Source of the DNA: Mesorhizobium terrae
Lineage (GTDB): Bacteria > Pseudomonadota > Alphaproteobacteria > Rhizobiales > Rhizobiaceae
Reading direction: 5' to 3'
Assembly: GCF_008727715.1 (NCBI RefSeq)
Contig: NZ_CP044218.1
Coordinates: 992,001-1,056,000, forward strand
DNA length: 64,000 nucleotides
Shown piece after piece: positions 52,338 through 62,617 of this stretch. A program made the translations under genes and the position numbers. The notes beneath the pieces were generated by a model. That model ran no database searches. It saw only the letters and a list, made by a program, of their open reading frames with translations, and was not told the origin of the DNA. The stretch's first letter is position 1. The number at the start of each line of letters is the position of its first letter.

Positions 52338-53600
52338 CTAGTTTGCTGGCAAATGGACCGTGAAGGCCGCTCCTTTGCCGATCTCGGAGCGGATCGAGAT
52401 GCGCGCGTGATGGCGGGTCAGGATGTGCTTGACGATGGAAAGACCAAGGCCGGTTCCCTTCTGGGCGCGACTGGTTTCGACATCGACACGATAGAAGCGC
52501 TCGGTGATGCGGGGAATGTGTTCCTCGGCGATGCCAGGCCCGAAATCCCGGATGGTCACGTCGACGGTCGGCTCGGGTCCCGCCGTGCTGCGCGCTACCG
52601 TGACCAGCACCCGTCCGCCCGACTGGCCATATTTGCAGGCGTTCTCCAGGAGGTTCTCGAACACCTGGAACAGTTCGTCGCGATCGCCCGGCACATCGAG
52701 GGCGCCCTCGACGAAGTCGCGTTCGACGACCAGCCCGCCGTCCCTGGCCAGCGGCGCCAGGGAATCGATGACGCTTTCCAGCGTCTGGCGCAGATCGACG
52801 CGCGCGCCCGGCTTCAGATAGGCCTTCATCTCCAGCCGCGACAGGGACAAGAGATCGTCGATCAGGCGCGCCATGCGGCTGGTCTGGTTCTGCATGATCT
52901 GCAGAAACTGTTCGCGCGCCGCCGGGTCATTGCGGGCAGGCCCGCGCAGCGTCTCGATGAAGCCGGCGATCGAGGCCAGCGGGGTGCGCAGCTCGTGGCT
53001 GGCATTGGCGATGAAATCGGCGCGCATGCGGTCGATGCGGCGCGTCTCGCTCTGGTCCTTGAACACCAGCACGTAAAGCTCGGTGCCGTGCCCGACCGAG
53101 GACGCGCTGACCCGGTAGACGCGTTCGACCGGCAACTTCTCGACATAATCCACGGCGTCCGAGGCGACCTTGCCGGAAACGACGCTGTCGAGCAGTGCCT
53201 GCATTTCCGGCGCGCGGAATTTCAGCGGCAGCGACAGGCCGGGCGCCATGCCGCCAAAGGCTGCAAAGGCGGCCGCATTGGCATGCACGACGGTGGTGGC
53301 GCCGTCGAAGATGATGAGCGGGTCGGCGACAGCCGCGGCCAGATATTCGCCTGAAAGCCGCTGCAAGCCCTCAGCCTCCACCACCCGCGCCTTTTCGGCC
53401 ACGCGCTGCGGGCGCATTGTCGGCACGAAGGCAGCGGCAAGCACAAGCACCAGGGCCAGCGGCAATGCCCAGGCGGCTCCGCCGAAATCATAAACCACCA
53501 GCACCGCGGCCAGGCCGGCCAGAAGATGCCAGCGCCCCTCCCAGAACCTTGCGACAACGCCATTCGCGGAACGGCGATCCTCACCCGTCACGTCAGCCAT
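52338..53600 (-). CDS. phoR: phosphate-regulon sensor kinase PhoR
   Basis: The ATG at 53600 with GGAG upstream gives 420 residues. Two close hydrophobic segments (about 25-63) anchor it, followed by a PAS domain (VADPLIIFDGATTVVHANAAAF), the HisKA domain with phosphorylated His in FIANASHELRTPLASIAGFIETL, and the ATPase domain (ENLLENACKYG, RDFGPGI, GTGLGLSIVKHI). This is the PhoR layout, without a large periplasmic sensor, as expected for a kinase that senses through Pst and PhoU. phoU follows 118 bp downstream. Its partner phoB is not in the window. It is divergent from ppk2. Confidence 0.9.
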   Translation of the reverse strand: MADVTGEDRRSANGVVARFWEGRWHLLAGLAAVLVVYDFGGAAWALPLALVLVLAAAFVPTMRPQRVAEKARVVEAEGLQRLSGEYLAAAVADPLIIFDGATTVVHANAAAFAAFGGMAPGLSLPLKFRAPEMQALLDSVVSGKVASDAVDYVEKLPVERVYRVSASSVGHGTELYVLVFKDQSETRRIDRMRADFIANASHELRTPLASIAGFIETLRGPARNDPAAREQFLQIMQNQTSRMARLIDDLLSLSRLEMKAYLKPGARVDLRQTLESVIDSLAPLARDGGLVVERDFVEGALDVPGDRDELFQVFENLLENACKYGQSGGRVLVTVARSTAGPEPTVDVTIRDFGPGIAEEHIPRITERFYRVDVETSRAQKGTGLGLSIVKHILTRHHARISIRSEIGKGAAFTVHLPAN

Positions 53601-53700
53601 ATGCACTCCATCCATCCGGGCGGCACGATGCCAACTTCCCGCTGGACCCCTTTAATGCGTCCCCATAGCATGAGTTTGAAAGTTGGAGAGGTTCGTATCG

Positions 53701-54612
53701 ATGAAAAAAGACAAGGTTGCGCCGCCCGCCGGCATTCCGATCGCCGAACCGCTGGAGGTCAAGATGGGCGGCAAGGAACGGGTGTTCGACATCGACGCCC
53801 CGCAGCTGCCCGCCTGGATCGAAGACAACAAGCTGACCGCCGGCGGCTATCCTTATGACAAGAAGCTCAAAAGCGAGGAGTATGACGAGACGCTCGTCAG
53901 CCTGCAGATCGAACTGGTGAAGGCGCAGGCCTGGCTGCAGGCGAGCGGCGAACGCGTGATGGCGCTTTTCGAGGGCCGCGACGCCGCCGGCAAGGGCGGC
54001 ACGATCTTCGCGCTGCACCAGTTCCTCAATCCCCGCAGCGCCCACAACGTGGCCTTGACCAAACCGACCGAAACCGAAAGGGGGCAATGGTATTTCCAAC
54101 GCTATGTCGTCCATTTCCCCTCCGCCGGTTCGCTCACCTCCTTCGACCGCTCCTGGTACAACCGCGCCGGCGTCGAGCCGGTGATGGGGTTCTGCACGCC
54201 CGAGCAGCATGAGAACTTCCTCGACGAGGTGCCGCATTTCGAGAAGATGATCCACAATGAAGGCATCCACTTCTTCAAGATCTGGCTCGACATCGGACGC
54301 GAGACACAGCTCGCCCGGTTCTACGACCGCCGCCACAGCCCGCTGAAGAACTGGAAGTTCTCGCCCATCGACATCGCCGGCGTGAACAAGTGGGACGACT
54401 ACACCAAGGCGCGTGACGAAATGTTCAGGCGCACCCACACCAACCACGCACCCTGGATCATCGTGCGCGCCAACGACAAGCGCCGCGCCAGGCTGGCCGT
54501 CATCCGCCGCATCCTGCGCGCACTGCCCTATGAAGGCCGCGACCTCGACGTGATCGGCAAGGAAGACGGCAAGATCATTGGCGAAGGTCCGTCCTTCGTC
54601 GGCCTCAAATAG
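53701..54612 (+). CDS. ppk2: polyphosphate kinase 2
   Basis: PPK2 enzymes use polyphosphate to phosphorylate nucleotides (GDP/ADP to GTP/ATP) or work in reverse. The ATG at 53701 follows GGAGAGG and gives 303 residues, the one-domain size. The P-loop is [18 protein letters not shown] (about residues 92-110), the lid region [15 protein letters not shown], and the Walker B-like [19 protein letters not shown]. Asp in EGRDAAG suggests class I activity toward diphosphates. The neighbourhood with phoR and phoU points to phosphate homeostasis. It overlaps the glycosyltransferase stop by 8 bp in convergent orientation. Confidence 0.94.
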   Translation: MKKDKVAPPAGIPIAEPLEVKMGGKERVFDIDAPQLPAWIEDNKLTAGGYPYDKKLKSEEYDETLVSLQIELVKAQAWLQASGERVMALFEGRDAAGKGGTIFALHQFLNPRSAHNVALTKPTETERGQWYFQRYVVHFPSAGSLTSFDRSWYNRAGVEPVMGFCTPEQHENFLDEVPHFEKMIHNEGIHFFKIWLDIGRETQLARFYDRRHSPLKNWKFSPIDIAGVNKWDDYTKARDEMFRRTHTNHAPWIIVRANDKRRARLAVIRRILRALPYEGRDLDVIGKEDGKIIGEGPSFVGLK

Positions 54613-56581
54613 ACGCTTGCGCGGGCTGGCCGTCGGCGAACTGCCGCGCGGCCGCCCGCTCGTGATGGGTCTTTTCCCATTGATGCGGCAGCCGCCACAA
54701 CTTCCAAATCGCGCGCCAGCCGGCCCACGACATCATCACCCAATAGACCGGCGTGAGCAGGACCACCTTCCAGAAATCGCTCCGTTCGCGTGGCGACGAC
54801 GCCTGCCAGCCGAGCAGGAGGAAGGACAGGTAACCGCCGACGATGTTGATGATGTCGACAGTCAGCAGAAACGAACGCAACGGACTGTCAGGACTGTCCT
54901 GCAGGATGTGGAACATGCTCCAGAGAAGCGTGACCAGAAGTATGGGGTGCATCACCACCGATATCAGCATGCCGGCAAACAGCACCTGCGCCACCAGGAA
55001 GGAGGCAGGGCCTGCCTGACGCAGCAGTCCCATCGGTTCGCGCATATGCACCAGCCAGGTATGCGCCCATCCCTTGAGCCAGCGGCTGCGCTGCGGCAGC
55101 CAGACGCTGAATAATTGCGGTGCCGCCTCGTAGGTCGGGCTGGAAATCGTCTCCGCGCGATAACCGAAGCGCGCCAGCCGCAAGCCGAGATCGGCATCCT
55201 CGGTGACGTTGAACGGGTCCCAGCCGCCCACTTCGTCCAGCGCGGACCGCCGGAAATGGTTGGATGTGCCGCCGAGCGGCAGCATCACCCGCAAACCTGC
55301 AAGCCAGGGCAGAAGGCCGCGAAACAGGCCCGCATATTCGAAGCCGAACATCAGGGCGATCGGGCCGGAACCCTTGTTCGAGATTTCCAGCGGAGCCTGG
55401 ACGACGGCGAGATCCAGCCCGCCCGCGCGGAACCGCTGCCAGGCTTCGGCGAGCTGCATTGGGTGTGGCTGGTCCTCGGCATCGTAGAGCGCGACATACT
55501 CACCCGCGCACAACGGCAGAGCATAGGCCAGAGCCTTGGGTTTCGTGCGCGGCTCGACCGGCGGCACCTCGACCACTTCGACATGGGCAGGCAGGCCATG
55601 CCGGCGGATCGCGGCCAGTGTCGCGACATCGTCGGCTTCGCAGACCAGCTTGATTTCGAGGCGCGATCGCGGCCATTCGAGGCGATCCATGGCAGCCAGC
55701 AGATCGGGCACCATTTCCGCCTCGTCATAAAGCGCCACAAGGACCGAAAAGATTGGGGCGTCCTCGCCGGGACGTGGGATATCCGAACGGCCCGGGGCCG
55801 GTTTCCTGAAGGCGGCCATCGCAGTCACCCGCAGCAAAACGCAGCCGAAGAAGAAGATCGTCGCCAGGATATGCAGGACAAGCAGGAGAAGTTCGTAAGC
55901 CAGGATGAGAGCAACCGGCACCGCGATCGAGACGCCACCGAAAACCACGCCCTGCCAGCCGGTCAAAACCGTGCGGGCGGACATGTCCGGGAAACGGTCG
56001 GACAGGCCAGCGACCGCGGTCCTGGTCAGGATGGGCCGGACCCTTTCTAGAACAGCAGCCCGCAAAAGCCGGGGATCGGCGAGTTTCAGGCGGGCAGCGG
56101 AGGTGGGCCGCAAGGAAAGCCAGTTGCGCATGGCTTCGAGCCGTAGGTGCCGGGGCGTGATCAGGAGGGAGACGGCACCGTCGGGCTCGATCAGCCTGAT
56201 CGCCGCGCGGGCATCGTCGCGTCGCAACAGCGCCAGGGCCTGTTCGTCGTTGAGGACGAGCCGCTGCGTGGCAATGTCGGTCGCCACCTTGATGCCGAGT
56301 TCCGCGGCGATCGCCTGCACGATGATGCCCGCTTCAAAGAAGCCGGCAGCAAGTAGCGCGGAGGCGAAATCGCCGCCTTCCTCTTGGCGGGCGCGGATGG
56401 CGATCCTGATGGCGAGATCGGTCGGCATCCGCAATCTGGACAACACGCCGCCCCATTCGGCGAGTTCGGGAAAGAAGGCCTCGGCGAGATGAATATCGCG
56501 ATCCATCGCGACATCCGTTTGCCCAAACATCCCGTCAGGGAACGGCGCCGCAGCGCCGCCCTCGAAATCGATCGACCGCAT
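54605..56581 (-). CDS. GT2 glycosyltransferase with MshEN-like N-terminal domain
   Basis: The ATG at 56581 with GGGGGGAA upstream gives 658 residues. The first 170 residues are soluble and look like an MshEN/T2SS-E N-terminal domain ([28 protein letters not shown]). Two helices (about 205-260) precede a family 2 GT-A domain: [42 protein letters not shown] (DxD-like), [11 protein letters not shown] and [10 protein letters not shown] (QxxRW), followed by more helices. That layout suits a processive cellulose-synthase-like inner-membrane enzyme exporting a polysaccharide. MshEN domains can bind cyclic di-GMP, so such control is possible but unproven. The sugar is unknown. Confidence 0.85.
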   Translation of the reverse strand: MRSIDFEGGAAAPFPDGMFGQTDVAMDRDIHLAEAFFPELAEWGGVLSRLRMPTDLAIRIAIRARQEEGGDFASALLAAGFFEAGIIVQAIAAELGIKVATDIATQRLVLNDEQALALLRRDDARAAIRLIEPDGAVSLLITPRHLRLEAMRNWLSLRPTSAARLKLADPRLLRAAVLERVRPILTRTAVAGLSDRFPDMSARTVLTGWQGVVFGGVSIAVPVALILAYELLLLVLHILATIFFFGCVLLRVTAMAAFRKPAPGRSDIPRPGEDAPIFSVLVALYDEAEMVPDLLAAMDRLEWPRSRLEIKLVCEADDVATLAAIRRHGLPAHVEVVEVPPVEPRTKPKALAYALPLCAGEYVALYDAEDQPHPMQLAEAWQRFRAGGLDLAVVQAPLEISNKGSGPIALMFGFEYAGLFRGLLPWLAGLRVMLPLGGTSNHFRRSALDEVGGWDPFNVTEDADLGLRLARFGYRAETISSPTYEAAPQLFSVWLPQRSRWLKGWAHTWLVHMREPMGLLRQAGPASFLVAQVLFAGMLISVVMHPILLVTLLWSMFHILQDSPDSPLRSFLLTVDIINIVGGYLSFLLLGWQASSPRERSDFWKVVLLTPVYWVMMSWAGWRAIWKLWRLPHQWEKTHHERAAARQFADGQPAQASI

Positions 56582-57055
56582 GTTCCCCCCAAGCTCCCCA
56601 GCTTGCTGTTCGATCAACGCGAACAGAATTATTTGCTTTGTTCACCCCTATGCAGATTGTGCCGATGGCAGCCGCGCGCTTTGCTGTGCGCGACTGCATC
56701 GCTGTCGTGAAATAAAATCGAAAGTGCCTGACGGGCGCGCCATCGCGTCGACCAAAGGACGCTGGTTTCTTCCTTCCTGGAAGAAAAGCCGACTACGATA
56801 CATGGGGCACACCACAAGACGCACCGAACCGAGGCACAACCCGATCATATTAGACTATACTGATGGTTGCAATTGTGTGCTTGCGGACGGTATTCGAGTC
56901 TTGATGAGCGGAGCTGACGAGCGCGATCTTTTCCGCCTGGCGGCCCAATGACGTGCCGGCGCGCACTCAAATGAGCGTATTCCTCGCGGAAAAGGATTGT
57001 CGTTGCCTCGGTTTCATATGAAAAGCGGACAAGCATTGTTGCCGGGAGTTCCGAC
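56582..57055. other. gene-poor 474-bp stretch
   Basis: No convincing gene. The segment 56620-56900 is more AT-rich than its surroundings. Short frames exist (for example a plus-strand frame ending at 56951, and one from an ATG at 56803), but they lack ribosome sites and family character. The right end holds the promoter and GGGAG ribosome site of the binding-protein gene at 57056. Confidence 0.4.
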
Positions 57056-57904
57056 GTGACGTTTCGCTGGCTGATCGCAGCACTGGCGCTAGTAACGGCA
57101 ACGCTGCCCGTCGCCGGCACCGTTCGCGCCGCCGAACCGCAGCCGCCGATGTTGTGGGATGGCAATGAACGCCTGCCGAAACCGGATCTGTCGCAGTTGC
57201 CGCGCCTGCGCTTCCTGACGACCACGGATTTTCCGCCGTTCAACTTCCTCGACACCGCCGGCCGGCTTTCCGGTTTCCATGTCGATCTCGCCCGTGCCAT
57301 CTGCGCCGAGCTTGCGGTCGCCGACAAATGCCAGATCCAGGCCCTGCCCTGGGCGGAACTGGACGCGGCCCTTCGCAAGGGCGATGGCGAAGCGATCATG
57401 GCCGGTATCGCGGTGACCAAGGAGACGCGCAGCCAATATGCGTTCTCGCGTTCCTACCTGCAGTTTCCGGCGCGCTTCATCATGCCCAAGGCGCAGACCG
57501 TCACCGAGCCGCTCTATGAAAAACTGAAGGGCAAGCGTGTCGGGGTGGTGACGGGCTCGGCGCATGAACGCATGCTGCGCGAAGATTTCGGCATGGTGAC
57601 GATCGCCCCCTTCCCGACCCAGGAAGCGTTGCTCACCGATCTCAAGGCCGGCAAGGTCGATGCCGCCTTCGGCGACGGCATGCGCCTCGGCTTCTGGCTG
57701 GCAGGATCGGAGGCTGCCGATTGCTGCCGCTTCGCCGGCGGGCCTTATCTGGCGCCTGAATATCTGGGCACGGGGCTGGCCATCGCGGTCAAGCCGGAAG
57801 ACCAGGCGCTTGCCACAGCGCTCGACTACGCCCTGCAGCAGATCGCGCTCAAAGGCACCTTCGCAGAACTCTACCTGCGCTATTTCCCGGTCAGCTTCTA
57901 CTAG
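57056..57904 (+). CDS. orphan amino-acid-type ABC binding protein
   Basis: The GTG at 57056 with GGGAG upstream gives 282 residues and a signal peptide ending VRAAEPQ. The type II periplasmic-binding fold is shown by RFLTTTDFPPFNFLDTAGRLSGFHVDLARAICAEL, GIAVTKETRSQYAFSRSYLQFP, GKRVGVVTGSAHERML and DLKAGKVDAAFGDGMRLGFWL. It shares the double Cys (ADCCRF) with the tandem binding proteins at 37102-38825 but is more distant. There are no permease or ATPase genes nearby, so its partner transporter is elsewhere, or it has a sensory role. It converges on the TerB-like gene with 4 bp between them. Confidence 0.88.
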   Translation: MTFRWLIAALALVTATLPVAGTVRAAEPQPPMLWDGNERLPKPDLSQLPRLRFLTTTDFPPFNFLDTAGRLSGFHVDLARAICAELAVADKCQIQALPWAELDAALRKGDGEAIMAGIAVTKETRSQYAFSRSYLQFPARFIMPKAQTVTEPLYEKLKGKRVGVVTGSAHERMLREDFGMVTIAPFPTQEALLTDLKAGKVDAAFGDGMRLGFWLAGSEAADCCRFAGGPYLAPEYLGTGLAIAVKPEDQALATALDYALQQIALKGTFAELYLRYFPVSFY

Positions 57905-57908
57905 ACGA

Positions 57909-58322
57909 TCAGGTCAGCATCCGATGCCGCGCCTTGGCGGAACGCTCGATGGCGGCAACCGTCAGCGTGTCGAGGTCGAGCGCGCGGCGGATCAATTGCA
58001 ACACACGGACCTCTTCCAGCCGCATTTCCAGATCGACCGCCGCAACCTCGAAGGCGGCGGCATAGGCGGTGTCGTGCAGCCTTTCCGGCAGCGCCACCGC
58101 GGCCTTGGCCAGAACACCGTCCAAGCCGTCCTTTTCGTGCAACAGGCGCTGGCAATGTTGGGCGATCGAGATCAGGCGGCTCTGGTTGAAGTCCTCGAAC
58201 ACCGGCCACGATCCGGTGACGTCGCCAATCCGTGCCAGCTCGACGTCGGTCATGTCGCGGTCGGAAGCCGAGGTGATCACCATCAGATGGATCAGCGCTT
58301 CGTGCGGGGTCAGGCCGGGCAT
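57909..58322 (-). CDS. TerB-like helical protein
   Basis: From the ATG at 58322 (GGAGAA upstream) the product has 137 residues. The all-helical TerB/DjlA-type fold is suggested by TPHEALIHLMVITSASDRDMTDVELARIGDV and by DLEMRLEEVRVLQLIRRALDLDTLTVAAIERSAKAR, in which acidic residues form the metal-binding-like motif. TerB domains occur in tellurite resistance and membrane-stress complexes, but no ter genes are nearby, so no specific function is claimed. Divergent from lysS. Confidence 0.82.
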   Translation of the reverse strand: MPGLTPHEALIHLMVITSASDRDMTDVELARIGDVTGSWPVFEDFNQSRLISIAQHCQRLLHEKDGLDGVLAKAAVALPERLHDTAYAAAFEVAAVDLEMRLEEVRVLQLIRRALDLDTLTVAAIERSAKARHRMLT

Positions 58323-58478
58323 GGTTTCTCCGTTCGGGTTGGTGGGTCGGTCCTCCCAAGCTAGGAACGCCACCCGCCCGCAACAAGGAAAAATGCCCGA
58401 AATCGTTGACGCTCCGGTGCAGCGCGCCTAGAGCATGCCGTCCGGCAGCGTGGCCGGGCTTGTTTCAAGGCAGACGAA

Positions 58479-60131
58479 ATGGCCATATCCAACTCGATCG
58501 ATCTCAATCCCGAACTCCTCGCGGCGGCCGCCGAAAGCAAAGCCTGGCCGTTCGAGGAAGCGAAAAAGATCGTCGAGCGTTATAAAGGCCGCGACTTCCC
58601 CGAGACAGTGCTGTTCGAGACGGGCTACGGCCCGTCGGGCCTGCCGCATATCGGCACGTTCGGCGAGGTGGCCCGCACCACCATGGTGCGGCACGCCTTC
58701 CACGTGCTGACGCAAGGCAAGGTCAAGACCAAGCTGCTGTGCTTCTCCGACGACATGGACGGCATGCGCAAGATCCCGGACAACGTGCCGGACCGCGCAG
58801 CCCTCGAGCCCTACCTGCACATGCCGTTGACGGTCGTGCCGAACCCCTTCGGCGGCGATTACGAAAGCTTCGGCCATCACAACAACGCGATGCTGCGCCG
58901 CTTCCTCGACACGTTCGGCTTCGACTACGAGTTCGCCAGCGCGACGGACTACTACAAGTCCGGCCGCTTCGACGAAGTGCTGCTGCGCGCGGCGGAGAAA
59001 TACGACGCCATCATGAAGGTGATGCTGCCGACGCTCGGCGAAGAACGCCAGGCGACCTACAGCCCGTTCCTGCCGATCTCGCCCACCAGCGGCCGCGTGC
59101 TCTACGTGCCGATGAAGCATGTCGACGCCAAGGCCGGCACCATCACCTTCAACGACGAGGACGGTACGGAAACGACGCTGCCGATCACCGGCGGCAAGGT
59201 GAAGCTGCAGTGGAAGCCGGATTTCGGCATGCGCTGGGCGGCACTCGGCGTCGATTTCGAGATGTTCGGCAAGGACCACCAGACCAACGCCGTCATCTAC
59301 GACAAGATCTGCAACATCCTCGGCGGCCGCGCGCCCGAGCACTTCGTGTACGAGCTCTTCCTGGACGAGAACGGCCAGAAGATCTCGAAGTCGAAGGGCA
59401 ACGGGCTGACCATCGACGAATGGCTGACCTATGCGCCGACCGAGAGCCTCGGGCTCTATATGTACCAGCGCCCGCGCCAGGCCAAGAAGCTCTATTTCGA
59501 CGTCATCCCGAAGGCGGTGGACGAGTACTATTCCTTCCTCGCCGCCTATCCGCGCCAGGAGTGGAAGGAGCGGCTGGGCAACCCGGTCTGGCATATGCAT
59601 GACGGCAACCCGCCTGTCGTCGACATGCCGGTCTCCTTCGCACTGCTGCTCAACCTGGTCAGCGCCTCGAACGCGCAGAACAAGGATGTGCTGTGGGGTT
59701 TCATCTCGCGCCATGCGCCGGGTGTGACGGCCGCCACCCATCCCGAGCTCGACCGGCTGACCGGCTACGCGATCCGCTATTTCGACGACTTCGTCAAACC
59801 GACCAAGGTCTACCGCGCGCCGGACGAGGTGGAACAGGATGCGCTGGCCAAGCTGTCGGATACGCTCGGCGCCTTGCCGGCTGGCGCCAATGGCGAGGCG
59901 ATCCAGAACGCGACCCTCAATGTGGCGCGCCACATCGAGCGCTACCAGGATCATGCCAAGCAGAGCCCGGAAGGCGGGCCGGGCGTGTCGGTCGCCTTCT
60001 TCCAGATGATCTACCAGGTGCTGATCGGCCAGGAGCGCGGCCCACGCTTCGGTTCCTTCGCCGAACTCTACGGCATCGCCGAGACGCGCGACCTCATTGC
60101 GCGGGCGCTGGCGGGAAAGCTCGCAGCGTAG
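58479..60131 (+). CDS. lysS: lysyl-tRNA synthetase, class I
   Basis: This 550-residue enzyme charges tRNA-Lys. It is the class I (archaeal-type) LysRS found in many alphaproteobacteria in place of the class II enzyme. The HIGH motif is [13 protein letters not shown] (about residues 52-64) and the KMSKS motif is KISKSKGNG (from Lys301). The Rossmann core continues in [17 protein letters not shown] and the zinc/stem-contact region in the C-terminal helical domain. Its 3' end overlaps the convergent thermonuclease-fold gene by 38 bp. Confidence 0.96.
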   Translation: MAISNSIDLNPELLAAAAESKAWPFEEAKKIVERYKGRDFPETVLFETGYGPSGLPHIGTFGEVARTTMVRHAFHVLTQGKVKTKLLCFSDDMDGMRKIPDNVPDRAALEPYLHMPLTVVPNPFGGDYESFGHHNNAMLRRFLDTFGFDYEFASATDYYKSGRFDEVLLRAAEKYDAIMKVMLPTLGEERQATYSPFLPISPTSGRVLYVPMKHVDAKAGTITFNDEDGTETTLPITGGKVKLQWKPDFGMRWAALGVDFEMFGKDHQTNAVIYDKICNILGGRAPEHFVYELFLDENGQKISKSKGNGLTIDEWLTYAPTESLGLYMYQRPRQAKKLYFDVIPKAVDEYYSFLAAYPRQEWKERLGNPVWHMHDGNPPVVDMPVSFALLLNLVSASNAQNKDVLWGFISRHAPGVTAATHPELDRLTGYAIRYFDDFVKPTKVYRAPDEVEQDALAKLSDTLGALPAGANGEAIQNATLNVARHIERYQDHAKQSPEGGPGVSVAFFQMIYQVLIGQERGPRFGSFAELYGIAETRDLIARALAGKLAA

Positions 60132-61083
60132 GATCGCCGCCGGGCACCTGCCCGGCAGGAGGACGAACATCCGGTGCCGTCGGATCGGCGACACCGGTTT
60201 CGTCCAGGATCGTGTCCGGTACCGTCGCCGGCGCTGAAACCGGCGCCGGCGACGGCGGCAACCCGCCGAGATCCGGTGCCTTGCCGAAAATGCCCTTCTT
60301 CTCGGTTCGCGCCTTGTTGCCGGCTTCCGCATAGCGACCACTGGCGCTGGCGCGTGCCCAGCCGTTCGAAACCAGCCACCGGCCGATATCAACCTTGCCG
60401 ACGCGGCAATCGGCCGAGATCAGGTCGCGCCCGCCTTCCGGCGGTACGGTGCAGGTCACCGCGCGATGCCCGAGGAACGCCCGGAAGGCCGAGCGCGCGC
60501 GCAAGCCGCACGGCCAGGACTTTCCGGCCTCGTCGGTGCAGGTCTCGTCCTCGGCGACGATGTCGATGCCCGACACCGCCACCGAATAGCCTTTCGCGTC
60601 GATGCGCCCGGCCGCCGGCGCAACCGGCTGATAGAGCGGCGTGCCTTTCCATTCGTCCGGCATTTTGGGCTTGGGTGGCAGCGCGAGCGAGAGCTTGCTC
60701 AGCGGCGCGCGCGGCTCGATCCGCTGCAGCGCCCCGGTATCGCTCGGCGGCGGCGCCGTCATCGGATCGATGGAACGCGACGGAGGCGATGTTTCCGGCT
60801 GTCCCGACTGTTGCGAAGGTGGTGTAGCCGCGGCTTCGCCGGGTTGCTGCCCACTCCCTTCCTTGACGGCGGCCGCGGGCTGCTGATTTGTCTCGGCAAC
60901 GGGTTCGCCGGTTTCTGCACTACCATCGCCCGTCGGCGCGTCGCCCAACGCATCGAGCGACGGAATGTCTTCCGATGAAATCGCGATCTTCGTGCCATGG
61001 TCGGCGATACGCCCGCCTGCGACGATAGCTGCCGCGGCTGCGCCCAGAAAAAGCACGGCGGCGGTGGCGTGGATCAGCCTCAC
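60094..61083 (-). CDS. secreted thermonuclease-fold protein, degenerate active site
   Basis: The GTG at 61083 lies 9 bp after the upstream S24-regulator stop and gives 329 residues. One N-terminal helix ([24 protein letters not shown]) is a signal or anchor, then a long Pro/Ala/Ser/Glu-rich spacer (about 40-140). The C-terminal half has the staphylococcal-nuclease-like fold ([17 protein letters not shown] to [37 protein letters not shown]). In place of the usual RLxGIDAPE the sequence has AVSGIDIVA, so the catalytic Arg and Glu appear lost. It is probably not a nuclease. Cys residues (ETC, WPC, VTC, ADC) could form two disulfides. Confidence 0.75.
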   Translation of the reverse strand: MRLIHATAAVLFLGAAAAAIVAGGRIADHGTKIAISSEDIPSLDALGDAPTGDGSAETGEPVAETNQQPAAAVKEGSGQQPGEAAATPPSQQSGQPETSPPSRSIDPMTAPPPSDTGALQRIEPRAPLSKLSLALPPKPKMPDEWKGTPLYQPVAPAAGRIDAKGYSVAVSGIDIVAEDETCTDEAGKSWPCGLRARSAFRAFLGHRAVTCTVPPEGGRDLISADCRVGKVDIGRWLVSNGWARASASGRYAEAGNKARTEKKGIFGKAPDLGGLPPSPAPVSAPATVPDTILDETGVADPTAPDVRPPAGQVPGGDPTLRAFPPAPAQ

Positions 61084-61091
61084 GCCGGCGC

Positions 61092-61742
61092 CTACTGGCT
61101 TGCCCAGACGATCCGCGCCACCCACTCGACCTCGACCATGGCAATGTCGCGGTTGGGATGATCCGGATTGAGCGAGAGCAGCGAAATCAACGCCGCCGTC
61201 TGGCGCTCCAGAACCTTGGCCATGACCTCGCCGGAGCCGGTCTTGACAACGACGCGGTCGCCCCGGCGCACGACGGCGCCCGGTTCCACGATCAGCACGT
61301 CGCCATTGCGGTAAAGCGGCAGCATCGAATCGCCCTGGACCTTCAGGGCGTATGCCGTATCGGTCGATTGCGCCGGCAATTCGACAAGGTCCCAGCCCTG
61401 GCCGACCGGGAAACCGGCATCGTCGAAATAGCCGCCCGCGCCGGCCTGCGCGAAACCGACCAGCGGCACCGCTTTTTGCGAGGAACGCCCGGAGCCGGTC
61501 ATGGCCGGCGTCCTGTTCTCGACCAGCGCCATGAACTCATTCAGCGTGGCGCCGGTGGCCTCGATGATCTTGGCCAGCGATTCGGTGGAAGGCCAGCGCG
61601 GGCGCCCGTCCGACGACTGCCGCTTCGACTTGTTGAAAGCCGTGGAATCGAGGCCCGCGCGCTTGGCGAGACCCGAGGCCGACAGCGAATAACGCTCCGC
61701 AAGGGCGTCTATCGCGGCCCATACACGATCATGCGAGAGCAC
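61092..61742 (-). CDS. LexA-like S24 transcriptional regulator
   Basis: This 216-residue protein has an XRE-type helix-turn-helix (SASGLAKRAGLDSTAFNKSKR, residues about 21-42) and a C-terminal peptidase S24 domain. The Ser/Lys dyad is visible in QGDSMLPLYRNGD and VMAKVLERQ, and an Ala-Gly candidate self-cleavage site lies in FAQAGAGGYFDD. The family includes phage-type repressors and stress regulators cleaved when RecA is activated. No prophage genes are nearby, so it is a resident regulator of unknown targets. It is likely co-transcribed with the nuclease-fold gene downstream. Confidence 0.88.
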   Translation of the reverse strand: MLSHDRVWAAIDALAERYSLSASGLAKRAGLDSTAFNKSKRQSSDGRPRWPSTESLAKIIEATGATLNEFMALVENRTPAMTGSGRSSQKAVPLVGFAQAGAGGYFDDAGFPVGQGWDLVELPAQSTDTAYALKVQGDSMLPLYRNGDVLIVEPGAVVRRGDRVVVKTGSGEVMAKVLERQTAALISLLSLNPDHPNRDIAMVEVEWVARIVWASQ

Positions 61743-61853
61743 GGCCGGCTCCGTTCAAACAGGAAAAAATACCTCTTTTCGACTTCTAGCTCCTGCTTGA
61801 CGCCCTGTCCAGATGAAAGCCGCGATCATGCAACAACAAGTGTGAGAGGCGTA

Positions 61854-62267
61854 TCAAAATACCCAGGGCGAGACGAGATCGAGGCCGGTATCCGCGAAAT
61901 CCTTGAGATTGCGTGTCGCAAGGCGCCCGCCATTGACGCGCGCAATCGCGGCAATCATGCCATCCGGCGCCGCCATTGCGCGCCCGCGCAAAACGGCGTC
62001 GCCCATGATTTCACCATAGGCAAGGGCGGCTTCCTCGGTCAGCCCGAAAATACGTCCGGCGAAACGGCGGCGCCATTCCAACAAACCTTGTTCCAGCCGA
62101 TCCGCACGTTGATCGGGCCGAATCTTGCGGATGCCGAAAGCAATCTCACCGATGACAATCGTTGGCAGGGCGATCTCGGCATCGAAGCGCGTCAACCAAG
62201 CGACAACGGCCGGGTCCGGAGCCTTTCGCAACGTTTCCGAAACCACGTTGGTATCCAGAAAGATCAA
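61854..62267 (-). CDS. vapC: VapC-type PIN-domain toxin
   Basis: The 137-residue PIN-domain protein starts MIFLDTNVVSETLRKAPDP and carries the acidic active-site set: Asp5, Glu in VIGEIAFGI (about 41), Asp in APDGMIAAIA (about 102) and Asp near the C-terminus in NLKDFADTGLD. This is the FitB/VapC family of ribonuclease toxins that cleave tRNA or other RNA when the antitoxin is degraded. It overlaps its antitoxin gene by 4 bp (ATGA), the standard layout with the antitoxin first. Both genes are intact. Confidence 0.92.
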   Translation of the reverse strand: MIFLDTNVVSETLRKAPDPAVVAWLTRFDAEIALPTIVIGEIAFGIRKIRPDQRADRLEQGLLEWRRRFAGRIFGLTEEAALAYGEIMGDAVLRGRAMAAPDGMIAAIARVNGGRLATRNLKDFADTGLDLVSPWVF

Positions 62268-62512
62268 AGGTCGGGCCCTGTATGAGGCTTGCGCCCGCTC
62301 CGGATCACAGCGTCCAGATCAATGTCGGTGCCATGATCGGAAGAAAGTCGCGTATAGAATGCGGCAGCCGGCTCGCGGCCCGTCTCCCGCACTTCGTAAG
62401 CTTCCAAGGCGCGTTCGACGATATCCGCGATCGATCGCTGTTCGCGGCGAGCCAGCCGGTGGGCAAGATCGCGCGCCTTTGCGCTGCGCACGGAAAGTTG
62501 GGGTTCGGCCAT
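62264..62512 (-). CDS. vapB: VapB-type antitoxin
   Basis: The ATG at 62512 with GAGGAGG upstream gives 82 residues; an ATG at 62545 would add 11. The N-terminus (PQLSVRSAKARDLAHRLARREQRSIADIVERALEAYE) matches the Rv0623/PSK-type ribbon-helix-helix antitoxin family, with the rest (AAAFYTRLSSDHGTDIDLDAVIRSGRK) wrapping the toxin. It should bind VapC and repress its own promoter. The pair is the kind of small module that moves between genomes, although no mobile-element genes adjoin it. Confidence 0.9.
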   Translation of the reverse strand: MAEPQLSVRSAKARDLAHRLARREQRSIADIVERALEAYEVRETGREPAAAFYTRLSSDHGTDIDLDAVIRSGRKPHTGPDL

Positions 62513-62617
62513 GGGCGCCTCCTCTATCGTCTCAATATAGAGCAACGCGCCCAGCCATCAAGATGGCAAGAGATGGCTTGCCATCCCCCTTTTATCCCAA
62601 GGACGGGGTCAGCTGGA

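Noticed and set aside
56803..56951. Possible 49-residue plus-strand gene
   Set aside because: No ribosome site, no recognisable family and atypical composition; not supported beyond chance.
58428..60392. 654-residue minus-strand open frame
   Set aside because: It is antisense to lysS, which carries both class I synthetase motifs.
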